Source: 13-1-40CM-64-14 sp036393975 (lineage in GTDB: Bacteria; Sysuimicrobiota; Sysuimicrobiia; Sysuimicrobiales; Kaftiobacteriaceae). From it: a stretch of DNA of 28,682 nucleotides. A program made the translations under genes and the position numbers. A model generated the notes under the pieces. That model worked only from the letters and a program-made list of their open reading frames with translations, did no database searches and was not told the DNA's origin. This document shows positions 1 to 7,279 of this stretch, in pieces. The number at the start of each line of letters is the position of its first letter. Positions within the stretch are counted from its first letter, which is position 1. The stretch covers positions 1 to 28,682 of the forward strand of contig DASWFZ010000198.1 of NCBI GenBank assembly GCA_036393975.1. The letters run 5' to 3'.

Positions 1-903
1 CCTGCGAAGGATGTCGAGGTCCGGGCGGCCTCCGGGGATCTGTTCCGCATCGTGGATACCTCACGCGGTCGGCTGGTGGGGACGGTGGACGCCCCGCGCG
101 CTTTTGAACAGGTGCATCCCGGCGCGGTGTACCTCCATCAGGGGGAGACCTACCTCGTGCAGCACCTAGACGTTGTACGTCACATCGCCTCTGTCCGCCT
201 CGGTGACGTGGATTACTACACGCAGCCGCGGACTACCACCGACCTGGAAATCCTCCAGCCCCTTTTGCATCGATCCTGGGGAGGGACCACCGCCTCGTTT
301 GGGCAGGTGGTCGTGACCACCCAGGTGATCGCGTTCGCGCGCAAGCGGCTGCTCGGCGACGACGTGCTGGGCGAAGACCTCCTCGATCTTCCGCCGCAGC
401 GCTTGCAGACGACAGGATTGTGGTTTCCGATTCCAGACGCGCTGGTCGTCCAGCTCCAGAGACGGGGGTTGGACCTGGCGGGTGGCATCCACGCCGTGGA
501 GCACGCCGCGATCGGGATACTGCCTCTGTTTGCGATGTGCGACCGTTGGGACCTGGGAGGCGTGTCATACCAGAAGTACCCCGGCCTGGGCGCACCGGCA
601 ATCTTCATCTATGAAGCCCACCCGGGCGGTGTGGGGATCACAGAGAAAGGCTATGAGCTTCTGGACCAACTCATGACGGCGACGCTAGAGACGATCGAGG
701 CCTGCCCGTGTGAAGCGGGGTGCCCATCGTGTATCCAGTCCCCCAAATGCGGGAACATGAATGAGCCGCTCGATAAGGCGGCGGCGACCCTGCTACTGAG
801 AGGACTTCTGGGCGCGAGACGCGCCCGACCGCGCGGCGAAGGCCGGGCACGGCGTCGACCGAGAACAAGACGGCACGCCCCCCCGCGTTCGTCGACCCCG
901 TGA
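1..903 (+). CDS. DEAD/DEAH-box helicase, C-terminal part with DUF1998 (5' truncated by window)
   Basis: The reading frame is open from base 1, so only the C-terminal ~300 residues are visible. The helicase core (Walker A/B, helicase C) lies upstream, outside the window. The visible part matches the DUF1998 region of MrfA/YprA-type superfamily-2 helicases: a GIHAVEHAAIG motif, then FIYEAHPGGVGITEKGY, then a cysteine cluster C-x-C-x3-C-x2-C-x5-C (about 706-752) that should bind zinc, then the usual CGNxNEPLDKAAA. Relatives such as Bacillus MrfA act in mitomycin-type DNA repair; that role is inferred here from family only. The last ~25 residues are Arg-rich and low in complexity. The stop overlaps the GTG of the next gene by 4 bp (GTGA), which suggests translational coupling. 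Confidence 0.93.
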   Translation, partial: PAKDVEVRAASGDLFRIVDTSRGRLVGTVDAPRAFEQVHPGAVYLHQGETYLVQHLDVVRHIASVRLGDVDYYTQPRTTTDLEILQPLLHRSWGGTTASFGQVVVTTQVIAFARKRLLGDDVLGEDLLDLPPQRLQTTGLWFPIPDALVVQLQRRGLDLAGGIHAVEHAAIGILPLFAMCDRWDLGGVSYQKYPGLGAPAIFIYEAHPGGVGITEKGYELLDQLMTATLETIEACPCEAGCPSCIQSPKCGNMNEPLDKAAATLLLRGLLGARRARPRGEGRARRRPRTRRHAPPRSSTP

Positions 904-1409
904 CGGCCGAGCGCTCGCCGCTTCCGCGGTCTCCCGCGCCTATGATCGGCGTCATCGGGGAGAGCCAGTTCTCCGATCCGTCCCACGAGGCGGCCGCCGA
1001 AGAGACCGGTCGGCTCATCGCGCAGTCGGGGTGGGTGCTGGTGTGTGGCGGGCTGACGGGGGTGATGGTGGCCGCCTGCCGCGGGGCGCGAAATGCCGGA
1101 GGCTTGACCGTGGGCATTCTACCTAGCGAGGATCGCGATGAGGCCAATCCGTACGTCACGGTCGCAGTCCCCACCGGGCTGGGTCAGGGGCGAAACGTCG
1201 TTATCGCTCTCATGGCGGATGCCTTGATCGCTGTGGGCGGCGGGTTCGGGACGCTATCGGAAATCGGCCATGCGCTGGGGGCAGGCAAGCCGGTGATCGG
1301 GCTGCAGACGTGGGAGGCGACGCGGTCTGGGCAGCGGGCCCCCGTGACGTCGGTCCACACCCCGCAGGAAGCGATCGACGTCGTGCGTCGCAATTTGCAC
1401 ATCCGGTAG
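900..1409 (+). CDS. TIGR00725/LOG-like nucleotide-binding protein
   Basis: A 169-aa single-domain Rossmann-type protein. It shows an N-terminal IGVIGES strand-loop, the SGWVLVCGGLTGVMVAA segment and a GGGFGTLSEIGHAL motif that corresponds to the PGGxGTxxE signature of the lysine-decarboxylase-like (LOG) superfamily. The pattern fits the TIGR00725 subgroup, whose biochemical role is not established. LOG relatives are phosphoribohydrolases acting on cytokinin nucleotides, but that activity should not be assumed. GTG at 900 overlaps the upstream stop. An ATG at 942 (MIGVIGES) is an alternative start that lies closer to the conserved fold. rsmI follows after a 9-bp gap. Confidence 0.88.
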   Translation: MTAERSPLPRSPAPMIGVIGESQFSDPSHEAAAEETGRLIAQSGWVLVCGGLTGVMVAACRGARNAGGLTVGILPSEDRDEANPYVTVAVPTGLGQGRNVVIALMADALIAVGGGFGTLSEIGHALGAGKPVIGLQTWEATRSGQRAPVTSVHTPQEAIDVVRRNLHIR

Positions 1410-1418
1410 ATCTCTTGT

Positions 1419-2300
1419 ATGTCGATATCCTCAAACGCCCTGGGACGTCTGGCACCCGGCCCCCTCTTTGTCGTAGCCACGCCCATCGGGAATTTGGAAG
1501 ACTTGTCTTTCCGTGCCGTCCGCGTACTGCGCGAGGTGAAGGTGATTGCCTGCGAGGATACACGGCATACGCGCCTGCTGCTACAACGCCACGGGATTGC
1601 GACGCCGCTCGTGAGCTACCACGAGCATAATGAGCGATCGCGCACGACCGAATTGGTCCGACGGCTCCTGCTAGGGGAGTCTGTCGCGCTTGTCTCTGAT
1701 GCCGGCACGCCGCTGTTGTCCGATCCGGGGTATACGCTCATCCGCGAGGCGATCGCGTCTGGCGTGCCGGTCGTCCCCATCCCCGGACCCAGCGCCATCA
1801 CGGCTGCATTATCGGCGGCCGGACTCCCCACCGATCGATTCGTGTTCCTGGGCTTCCTTCCGCGCAAGTCCGCCGAGCGTCGCCGGGTGCTGGAAGCGGT
1901 GCAGGCGATCCCGTGGACTCTCGTCTTGTTTGAGGCTCCGACGCGTGCAGAAGCAACCCTGAAGGACCTGCAAGCTGTTTTGGGAGAGAGGCCGATCGCG
2001 CTGATGCGTGAGCTCACCAAACGGTTTGAGGAGATCTTGCGGGGGACGCCCAAAGAGGTCCTTGCACAAGCACAGGGGCGTCGGCTGCGGGGGGAGGTGA
2101 CGATAGTGGTCGGCGGCGGCAGTCCTGCGGCCACATCGCCGGGCGATCCCCAGGAAGAGTTAAAGGCGTTGCTTGCGGCTGGGACACTCCCGACCGAGGC
2201 CGTCCGGCAGGTGGCAAAATCACACGGTCTTCCCCGGCGAGTGGTATACGACCTCGCCGTGCACCTGCGAGCAGAACACGCGCGGCGGCGTCGTGCGTAG
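1419..2300 (+). CDS. rsmI: 16S rRNA (cytidine(1402)-2'-O)-methyltransferase RsmI
   Basis: 293 aa, full family length. This is a tetrapyrrole-methylase-fold SAM enzyme that 2'-O-methylates C1402 in the 16S rRNA decoding centre. Diagnostic motifs in order are VATPIGNLEDLSFRAVRVL, ACEDTRHTRLLL, SDAGTPLLSDPGY, PGPSAITAALSAAGLP and FLGFLPRK, then the C-terminal GEVTIVVGG strand and a helical tail. All are canonical for RsmI. The ATG at 1419 sits 9 bp after the preceding stop, with no strong ribosome-binding site, so coupling to the upstream genes is likely. Nothing appears broken. Confidence 0.98.
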   Translation: MSISSNALGRLAPGPLFVVATPIGNLEDLSFRAVRVLREVKVIACEDTRHTRLLLQRHGIATPLVSYHEHNERSRTTELVRRLLLGESVALVSDAGTPLLSDPGYTLIREAIASGVPVVPIPGPSAITAALSAAGLPTDRFVFLGFLPRKSAERRRVLEAVQAIPWTLVLFEAPTRAEATLKDLQAVLGERPIALMRELTKRFEEILRGTPKEVLAQAQGRRLRGEVTIVVGGGSPAATSPGDPQEELKALLAAGTLPTEAVRQVAKSHGLPRRVVYDLAVHLRAEHARRRRA

Positions 2301-2316
2301 TAGGAGGGAAAGACGG

Positions 2317-2346
2317 ATGCGGTCCACAAGAGCCTTGATGATGTGA
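2317..2346 (+). CDS. 9-codon mini-ORF (possible leader peptide), coupled to next gene
   Basis: ATG at 2317 is preceded by a near-perfect Shine-Dalgarno AGGAGGG (2302-2308) with 8-nt spacing. It reads M-R-S-T-R-A-L-M-M and stops at TGA 2344-2346. That stop overlaps the GTG start (2343) of the following 175-aa ORF as GTGA. The 175-aa ORF has no ribosome-binding site of its own, so ribosomes loaded here could reinitiate on it. Alternatives are a chance ORF, or a frame disruption at the front of the downstream gene. No Cys, Trp or run of one amino acid is present, so classical attenuation is not indicated. Confidence 0.4.
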   Translation: MRSTRALMM

Positions 2347-2870
2347 GACACACGAGCGCTGCAAGGAAACGACCAGATCCAAAGTGCAGACCCGATGTCG
2401 CTCCGGCGGGTCTTCGGCTTCCCGCATATGCCGTCGGCCCACGCGTGCGGATCGTGGGAGTCGCGGGGCTGGTCGTGATGCTCGTGCTCCCCTTGCTTGG
2501 ATTTTCTATCGCGGAGGCTGACCCGTACCACGAGCACATCCTTGTGGGCGGAACCGCCGCCGAGCAGCTCAGCGCGCTGACACACCACCTCTATCATCAT
2601 GCCGCCTCCCCGTGGCTGCCTCCCACCCGTAGCCCCCAAACCAACGGGATGGACCCGGCTGCGGTTGCGGGCGGTTTCTGTGTAGTATCGGTCCTCAGCA
2701 GCGGCGCCGTCGGCGCGGCGGTGTTCGCCCTGGGAGGCGCAGGGCTGGTGGGGATCGGTCGGTGCGTCGCGCCTGTCCCAACCCTCGCGGGCCGAATTGT
2801 GATGGTGCCGTCTGCATTCTGGTGGGAAGTAAACGTCCTTACTCCCGATCCACCCCCGCGCTGGTCCTAA
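2343..2870 (+). CDS. Hypothetical small membrane protein, His-rich after first membrane segment
   Basis: 175 aa, family not recognised. About 35 basic residues lead into a hydrophobic segment (VRIVGVAGLVVMLVLPLLG, about residues 36-54). A short polar stretch rich in His follows (DPYHEHILVGG, LTHHLYHHA), then a second hydrophobic, Gly/Ala/Val-rich segment (about 107-140). This predicts two membrane passes with a His-rich loop between them. The loop could bind metal, which would suit the CopC/CopD genes immediately downstream, but that is inference. GTG at 2343 is chosen because it overlaps the mini-ORF stop. Coding status is moderately supported; the opposite strand also carries a long open frame. 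Confidence 0.55.
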   Translation: MRHTSAARKRPDPKCRPDVAPAGLRLPAYAVGPRVRIVGVAGLVVMLVLPLLGFSIAEADPYHEHILVGGTAAEQLSALTHHLYHHAASPWLPPTRSPQTNGMDPAAVAGGFCVVSVLSSGAVGAAVFALGGAGLVGIGRCVAPVPTLAGRIVMVPSAFWWEVNVLTPDPPPRWS

Positions 2871-2967
2871 GACCACTCCGGTGTTTTAGGTGTTCGTCGG
2901 GTGCCCGACTCATTGAATGGGAGGGCCGCTCGACACGTGGTCTTGGCCGCCATTGGAGGTGACGCTG

Positions 2968-3699
2968 ATGCAAGGCAAGAGAGTGTTGGGGGTCGTGTTG
3001 GCCCTCGTTCTAAGCGTATTGATCCAGAAGGGGACCGTTGTCGCGCATGCCAAGTTCCTCCGTGCGGAGCCCGCGCCGAATAGCACGGTGAGCTCTGCGC
3101 CCCAGGGTGTCCGCGTGTGGTTTACTCTTGCCGATGCCAATGAAGAGCTCGACGCGAAACGAAGCACACTCAGTGTGCTCGATGCGCATGGCAAACAGGT
3201 CGACGACAGGAAGGGTGGGGTGGACCTCAATGATCTGACCCACAAGTCCATGATCGTGCGCGTGCAGTCGCGTCAGCCGGGGACATACACGGTGAAGTGG
3301 AAAGCTGTGTCCTCGCCCGATCAAGAGGTGACGCAAGGATCGTTTCGTTTCACCGTCGGTTCCTCACAGGTGGAACCCCTGCCACCCTTGGCGATCGTGA
3401 CGCCAAAGACCGGGGCGACGGTCCAAGGTCCTGTGATCGTGGTGTTTAAGACGCCGGCTGATCTGTCAATGATGACCGTCGCCGAGCATGGGATGGCCAT
3501 GGGCCCACACTTGCACGTGGAGTTGGACGGACGCGTCACGATGCCCACGTTCAAGCAGGTGACCCGTCTTAACCCCACGACATATCAGGTGAACGTTGGT
3601 CCGGCCAAACCCGGCGCGCACGCGATCCGTGTGTACTGGGCAAGCACAGACCACAAACCCATTAGTCCTGTCCAGGTCGTGACCGCGCTCGTTCGGTAG
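2968..3699 (+). CDS. Secreted CopC-domain protein with C-terminal HxHVxLDG domain
   Basis: The start is the ATG at 2968, behind GGAGGT (2955-2960, 7-nt spacing); upstream in-frame starts lack this. The protein is 243 aa. A signal peptide (about 1-26) ends at VVA, leaving His27 as the mature N-terminus, as in CopC proteins. A CopC beta-sandwich follows (about 27-131: HAKFLRAEPAPNSTV, then TYTVKWKAVSS and GSFRFTV). CopC is a periplasmic Cu(II) carrier. The usual Asp-x-His pair is Asp118-Gln-Glu120 here, so one copper ligand is missing. A second domain (about 142-243) contains H181-L-H183 in HLHVELDG and resembles DUF6130-like small domains. A similar domain forms the gene at 6317. Confidence 0.85.
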   Translation: MQGKRVLGVVLALVLSVLIQKGTVVAHAKFLRAEPAPNSTVSSAPQGVRVWFTLADANEELDAKRSTLSVLDAHGKQVDDRKGGVDLNDLTHKSMIVRVQSRQPGTYTVKWKAVSSPDQEVTQGSFRFTVGSSQVEPLPPLAIVTPKTGATVQGPVIVVFKTPADLSMMTVAEHGMAMGPHLHVELDGRVTMPTFKQVTRLNPTTYQVNVGPAKPGAHAIRVYWASTDHKPISPVQVVTALVR

Positions 3700-3840
3700 C
3701 TGGGCGGATCGCGCGAGTTCACCTAGCGGGAAACGATCGGGCACATGCCGCCGGGGGCGGGGAGGTCAGAGCGATCCGCCCCGGCGGTGTCCTGGGGCCG
3801 GCATGGACGGCTCGACGCAAGTTGTGAATTCGAGAGTGTG

Positions 3841-6201
3841 ATGGTGCGGAGTCGGTTGCTCGTCCTGGTCTGCATGCTTGGCGTGGGGTTGGGGATAACA
3901 TCCCCTGCCTTCGGTCATGCCGTGCTTGAGCGCTCCGAGCCTGCCGCCAACGCATCTGTGCCAATCTCCCCGCGACAGGTGGCCCTCTGGTTCTCGGAAA
4001 CCGTGGACCCTGCGTTCAGTACAGTTTCCGTGGTCGACCGCGAGGGGAAGCCCGTCGGATTGGGCGCCGTGAGTATGTCGGGAGATCAGCGCGGGCTCAT
4101 CGCCTCCGTGGGGGAATTGCCGCGGGGCGTCTATACGGTGCGGTGGCGCGTCCTGTCCGCAACCGATGCACATGCCACGAGTGGCTTCTTCGTGTTTGCC
4201 GTAGGCCAGACTCTTCCGGCAGGTCTGGCCCCGGCGACGCAGGAGACGGTGCGGCCGCTCACTGTGGCGATGCGGTGGCTCGGCTTTCTCGCCGCTCTCG
4301 TGCTTGCGGGCGCGGCGTTCTTCCCTGTGGCTGTCCTCAGGCCCGCCGTCGCGCGGTTGGAGCGCTCGACTGCTCAGAGCATCTCACGCGAGGTGTCCGG
4401 CCGTCTTCGCCGGCTGACCTTGAGTGCGGGTCTGCTGGTGCTCGTGAGTGGGACGGTCGAGTTTCTCTTGCAGGCTGCCACATTGTTGGACGCTTCGGTC
4501 ATGCAACTCATTGCGCGTGGGATGTTTTGGTCGTTTCTGTGGGGGGCGAAGCCGGGGTGGAGTCTTCTCGTGCGGGCCAGCATGACAGTCGTCCTGCTTC
4601 TTTCCTCCTCGCCGCGTGGGCGGATTCTGCGTGTGGCGACGCTTTTCTGGGTGGTTCTGGTCGGCGGTTTGGCCATGCTACTCGGGGGACCTCTCTCGCT
4701 CGCCAGCAGTCTGCACATGTCTGTCATTGTCCTTGTGAGCGCCGTCTACGGACTCATCGGCGTGCTCGCGGCTCGGATTGCGCCGGAGATCGCTGGCGTG
4801 CGTGTCCCCGAGTTCCCTTGGGCGGAACCGCTCGCGGGGGCGGGGTTACTCGCGGGAATCACCATGACCGCACACGCGTCCGGCAGCGGCCTGATCGCGA
4901 TTCAGGCGGACTGGTTTCATTTAGCGGCGGCCGCCCTGTGGGGCGGGGAGTTAGTGTGTCTGGTGGTGATCCTGCGGGGAGCAGGGCAGGCGGCGCGCGC
5001 GCAACTTGCGCAAATCCTCGTGCCACGGTTTTCAGCCGTGGCCGGGGTGTGCATGGGGGTGTTAGTCCTCACGGGCCTCTACGCCGTGTGGCTGCACATT
5101 CCCGCCCTGCGGGACTTTGTTCTGACCATGTATGGGCAAGCATTGGGCGTAAAGCTGTTGTTAGTAATCCTGATTCTTACTCTAGGTGCGCTTAATCGTT
5201 TCGTCCTCGTGCCCCGGCTCCAGGCGGACATCCCGCAGAACGCGCTGCAGCGCCTCTTGCGTTCTATTGGAGGAGAACTCACAGCGGCAGCGGGTGTCCT
5301 CCTCGCGGTGGCTGTTCTGACGAGCGTCCCCCCCGCTAACGCTACGCTCCCGCCCTCTACACGAAAACCGCTAACCTTGGCGGGGGTGGCTGGCGATACG
5401 CGGGTGAGCTTCGTGGTGGCTCCGGCGGTCGCGGGGTGGAATCGGTTTCAGATTGAGGTTACGGGGTCAGACCGTCGGCCCCTTTCCCCCGATGCCCGCG
5501 TACTGCTCCGGCTCACCAAACTGGATGAGACACTGGATCCCATTCTCGTCCAGCCTTCCTTGCAGAGCCCCGGCCGTTACGGGGAAGAAGGAAGCGAGCT
5601 CGCGCTGCCAGGGTGGTGGGAAGTGGAAGTCATCGTCCGCCGCCGCGGGCAGCCCGATGTGTCGACGAGTTTCCCGCTTCGTCTCGGGCAACCACCTGCG
5701 TCGATGGCCTCACCGGCCGCCCAGCGCCTAGTGGAGCAGGTCCGGGCATCTGTCGGCGCGCTTCATACGTGGCGTGAGGTGCAGCAGATTACCGACGGAA
5801 ACGGTGGAGTAGTCATCACCCGTTTCGACATTGTCGCGCCGAACCGACTGCACTATCAGACTTCCGATGGCACCGAAGCGATCATCGTCGGGACCGCGCG
5901 TGCGTGGCGATCAGGTTCTGGAGGTTGGATGCACGATACCTTGCCCCAGCCCGTGGTCGCGGAGGGTCCGCTCTCCTATCTGCGTGATGCGCGGGAGGTC
6001 GCCCTAGGGCGGACGGGGCCGTGCGACGAAGAATCCTGTCAAGTCGTGTTATGGCAGTGGGATCGTACCACCTCATTTGCCGCATCGATCGGGATGACTT
6101 CGCATCGCGTCTACCAGCTGCTCATGGTGGCGTCCGAGCACTACATGACCTTGGAGTATCACGACTTCGGGGCACCTATCCAAATCGAACTTCCTCCCTA
6201 A
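3841..6201 (+). CDS. CopC-CopD fusion with YtkA/FixH-like and LolA-like C-terminal domains
   Basis: 786 aa from ATG 3841; an upstream in-frame start at 3745 would add 32 residues ahead of the signal peptide. Signal peptide 1-25 cleaves to expose His26. The CopC domain (26-121) keeps the Cu(II) set: His26, Asp109 and His111 (TDAHATSGFF). A polytopic CopD domain (about 138-500, around eight hydrophobic segments) carries H345 (HASGSG) and H360 in FHLAAAALWGGEL, typical of CopD copper-import proteins. After it come a beta-rich YtkA/FixH-like domain (about 515-614) and a LolA/LppX-like region (about 626-785). The last two assignments rest on sequence style only. Probable role: copper delivery across the membrane. 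The four-part architecture is longer than the common CopC-CopD fusion. Confidence 0.9.
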   Translation: MVRSRLLVLVCMLGVGLGITSPAFGHAVLERSEPAANASVPISPRQVALWFSETVDPAFSTVSVVDREGKPVGLGAVSMSGDQRGLIASVGELPRGVYTVRWRVLSATDAHATSGFFVFAVGQTLPAGLAPATQETVRPLTVAMRWLGFLAALVLAGAAFFPVAVLRPAVARLERSTAQSISREVSGRLRRLTLSAGLLVLVSGTVEFLLQAATLLDASVMQLIARGMFWSFLWGAKPGWSLLVRASMTVVLLLSSSPRGRILRVATLFWVVLVGGLAMLLGGPLSLASSLHMSVIVLVSAVYGLIGVLAARIAPEIAGVRVPEFPWAEPLAGAGLLAGITMTAHASGSGLIAIQADWFHLAAAALWGGELVCLVVILRGAGQAARAQLAQILVPRFSAVAGVCMGVLVLTGLYAVWLHIPALRDFVLTMYGQALGVKLLLVILILTLGALNRFVLVPRLQADIPQNALQRLLRSIGGELTAAAGVLLAVAVLTSVPPANATLPPSTRKPLTLAGVAGDTRVSFVVAPAVAGWNRFQIEVTGSDRRPLSPDARVLLRLTKLDETLDPILVQPSLQSPGRYGEEGSELALPGWWEVEVIVRRRGQPDVSTSFPLRLGQPPASMASPAAQRLVEQVRASVGALHTWREVQQITDGNGGVVITRFDIVAPNRLHYQTSDGTEAIIVGTARAWRSGSGGWMHDTLPQPVVAEGPLSYLRDAREVALGRTGPCDEESCQVVLWQWDRTTSFAASIGMTSHRVYQLLMVASEHYMTLEYHDFGAPIQIELPP

Positions 6202-6316
6202 CAAATCCGTTCGAGAGGGAGACGAGGCCGCAGACCTCCAGGGCCACTCCTATCGATGGGGCAGGTCCTGAGTAGAATACCTGTGTGAGGTCAGAAGCGG
6301 GGAGTCAGGAGGCGGA

Positions 6317-6739
6317 ATGATCGCACGCGCACGGCTCGTCCTAACCATCATCGTGGGAGGGGCCGTCATCGTGGGCATCGCGGGGGGGTACATCTTGCGT
6401 CGTGACCGGAGCGCTGAACCAGCCCCCCGTCCCCGCTCCACCGCCACCCTGGCCATCGTCGAACCACCTCCGGGGGTTACGATTTCCGGAGCTTCGATCC
6501 AGATCCGCCTCGCCCTCACCGGGGCCAGGCTTGTGCTGGAGACCTCGACGCGCCTCGTTCCCGACGAGGGGCACATCCACGTGAAACTCGACGGGAAGCT
6601 TGTCTCAATGACCGCAGGGTTGCAGCAGCAGGTTCCGGTGACCACAGGCCCGCACGTCATAGAGGCCGAATTTGTGGCCAATGACCACCTGCCATTTAAC
6701 CCGCGGATTCTCACGACACTGCCGTTTGTCGTCCGGTGA
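6317..6739 (+). CDS. Membrane-anchored HxHVxLDG-domain protein (DUF6130-like)
   Basis: 140 aa. ATG at 6317 follows AGGAGG (6307-6312) with 4-nt spacing. One N-terminal membrane segment (about 5-25: LVLTIIVGGAVIVGIAGGYI) is followed by a short Pro/Arg linker and a single beta-rich domain. The domain contains H86-I-H88 in EGHIHVKLDG, then TTGPHVIEAEFVANDHLPFNP. It parallels the second domain of the CopC protein at 2968 (HLHVELDG ... KPGAHAIRVYWASTDHKPISP), so both genes carry the same module. The two exposed histidines make metal binding plausible. The function is unknown; the copper context is the only guide. The stop overlaps the next GTG by 4 bp. Confidence 0.8.
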   Translation: MIARARLVLTIIVGGAVIVGIAGGYILRRDRSAEPAPRPRSTATLAIVEPPPGVTISGASIQIRLALTGARLVLETSTRLVPDEGHIHVKLDGKLVSMTAGLQQQVPVTTGPHVIEAEFVANDHLPFNPRILTTLPFVVR

Positions 6740-7275
6740 ACGCGCAATTGGCGACGCCCGCCTTCCTCGCCCCCGTCTTGATCATCGTGGGCTGCACGGC
6801 GCTCTTTCTGCGACCTGTGGGAGTTCCCAGCGCCGTGTTCATCACGGTCGGCGTGGGGGTCATCGGACTGCTGGTTCCCGTACCGCTCGCCACCTCCTCA
6901 CGAGTGTCGGCCGCGCGCTCGGTATTGGTTGTTGCGATTGGGATCGCTGCGTTTGTCATCGCGCGCGCACGGACTGTCGCGGTGCCGAGCTCATTCTCTC
7001 CCATCGACATCGGTGCGAATGCGCTGGCCGCGGTGGCCGAAGAGATCTTCTTCCGCCGCCTAACTTTTGGCTGGTTGACGCAATGGGGATCTGGGATCGC
7101 CGTAATGGGCTCAGCGGGCGCGTTCGCGCTCGTCCATGCGCGTGTGTACGGGATCTCGGCACTCCCTCTGGATCTGGCCGCGGGGATCCTATTCGGGTGG
7201 CAACGTTGGAGCAGTGGGGGCTGGGTAGCCCCGGCTCTCACGCACGTAGTCGCGAATCTCCTTCAGATGAGGTGA
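6736..7275 (+). CDS. CPBP-family intramembrane metalloprotease (CAAX/Abi type)
   Basis: 179 aa from GTG 6736, which overlaps the preceding stop (GTGA). It is strongly hydrophobic, with about six membrane segments. All expected active-site motifs of the CPBP/Rce1-like family are present: E102-E103-x3-R107 (AEEIFFRR), His134 in FALVHARVYG, and His170 with Asn174 in LTHVVANLL. Family members are glutamate-type intramembrane proteases; bacterial ones process membrane or prenylated substrates, or confer bacteriocin immunity. The substrate here is unknown. The overlap with the HxHVxLDG protein indicates co-translation and raises the possibility of a functional link. Confidence 0.9.
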   Translation: MNAQLATPAFLAPVLIIVGCTALFLRPVGVPSAVFITVGVGVIGLLVPVPLATSSRVSAARSVLVVAIGIAAFVIARARTVAVPSSFSPIDIGANALAAVAEEIFFRRLTFGWLTQWGSGIAVMGSAGAFALVHARVYGISALPLDLAAGILFGWQRWSSGGWVAPALTHVVANLLQMR

Positions 7276-7279
7276 TGTG

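Noticed and set aside
1616..2539. 307-codon minus-strand frame across rsmI
   Set aside because: Ser/Arg-rich shadow of rsmI, which has all its motifs on the plus strand.
4143..5195. 350-codon open frame inside the CopC-CopD gene, same strand
   Set aside because: Arg/Gly-rich translation with no motif; it is the alternate frame of a well-supported gene.
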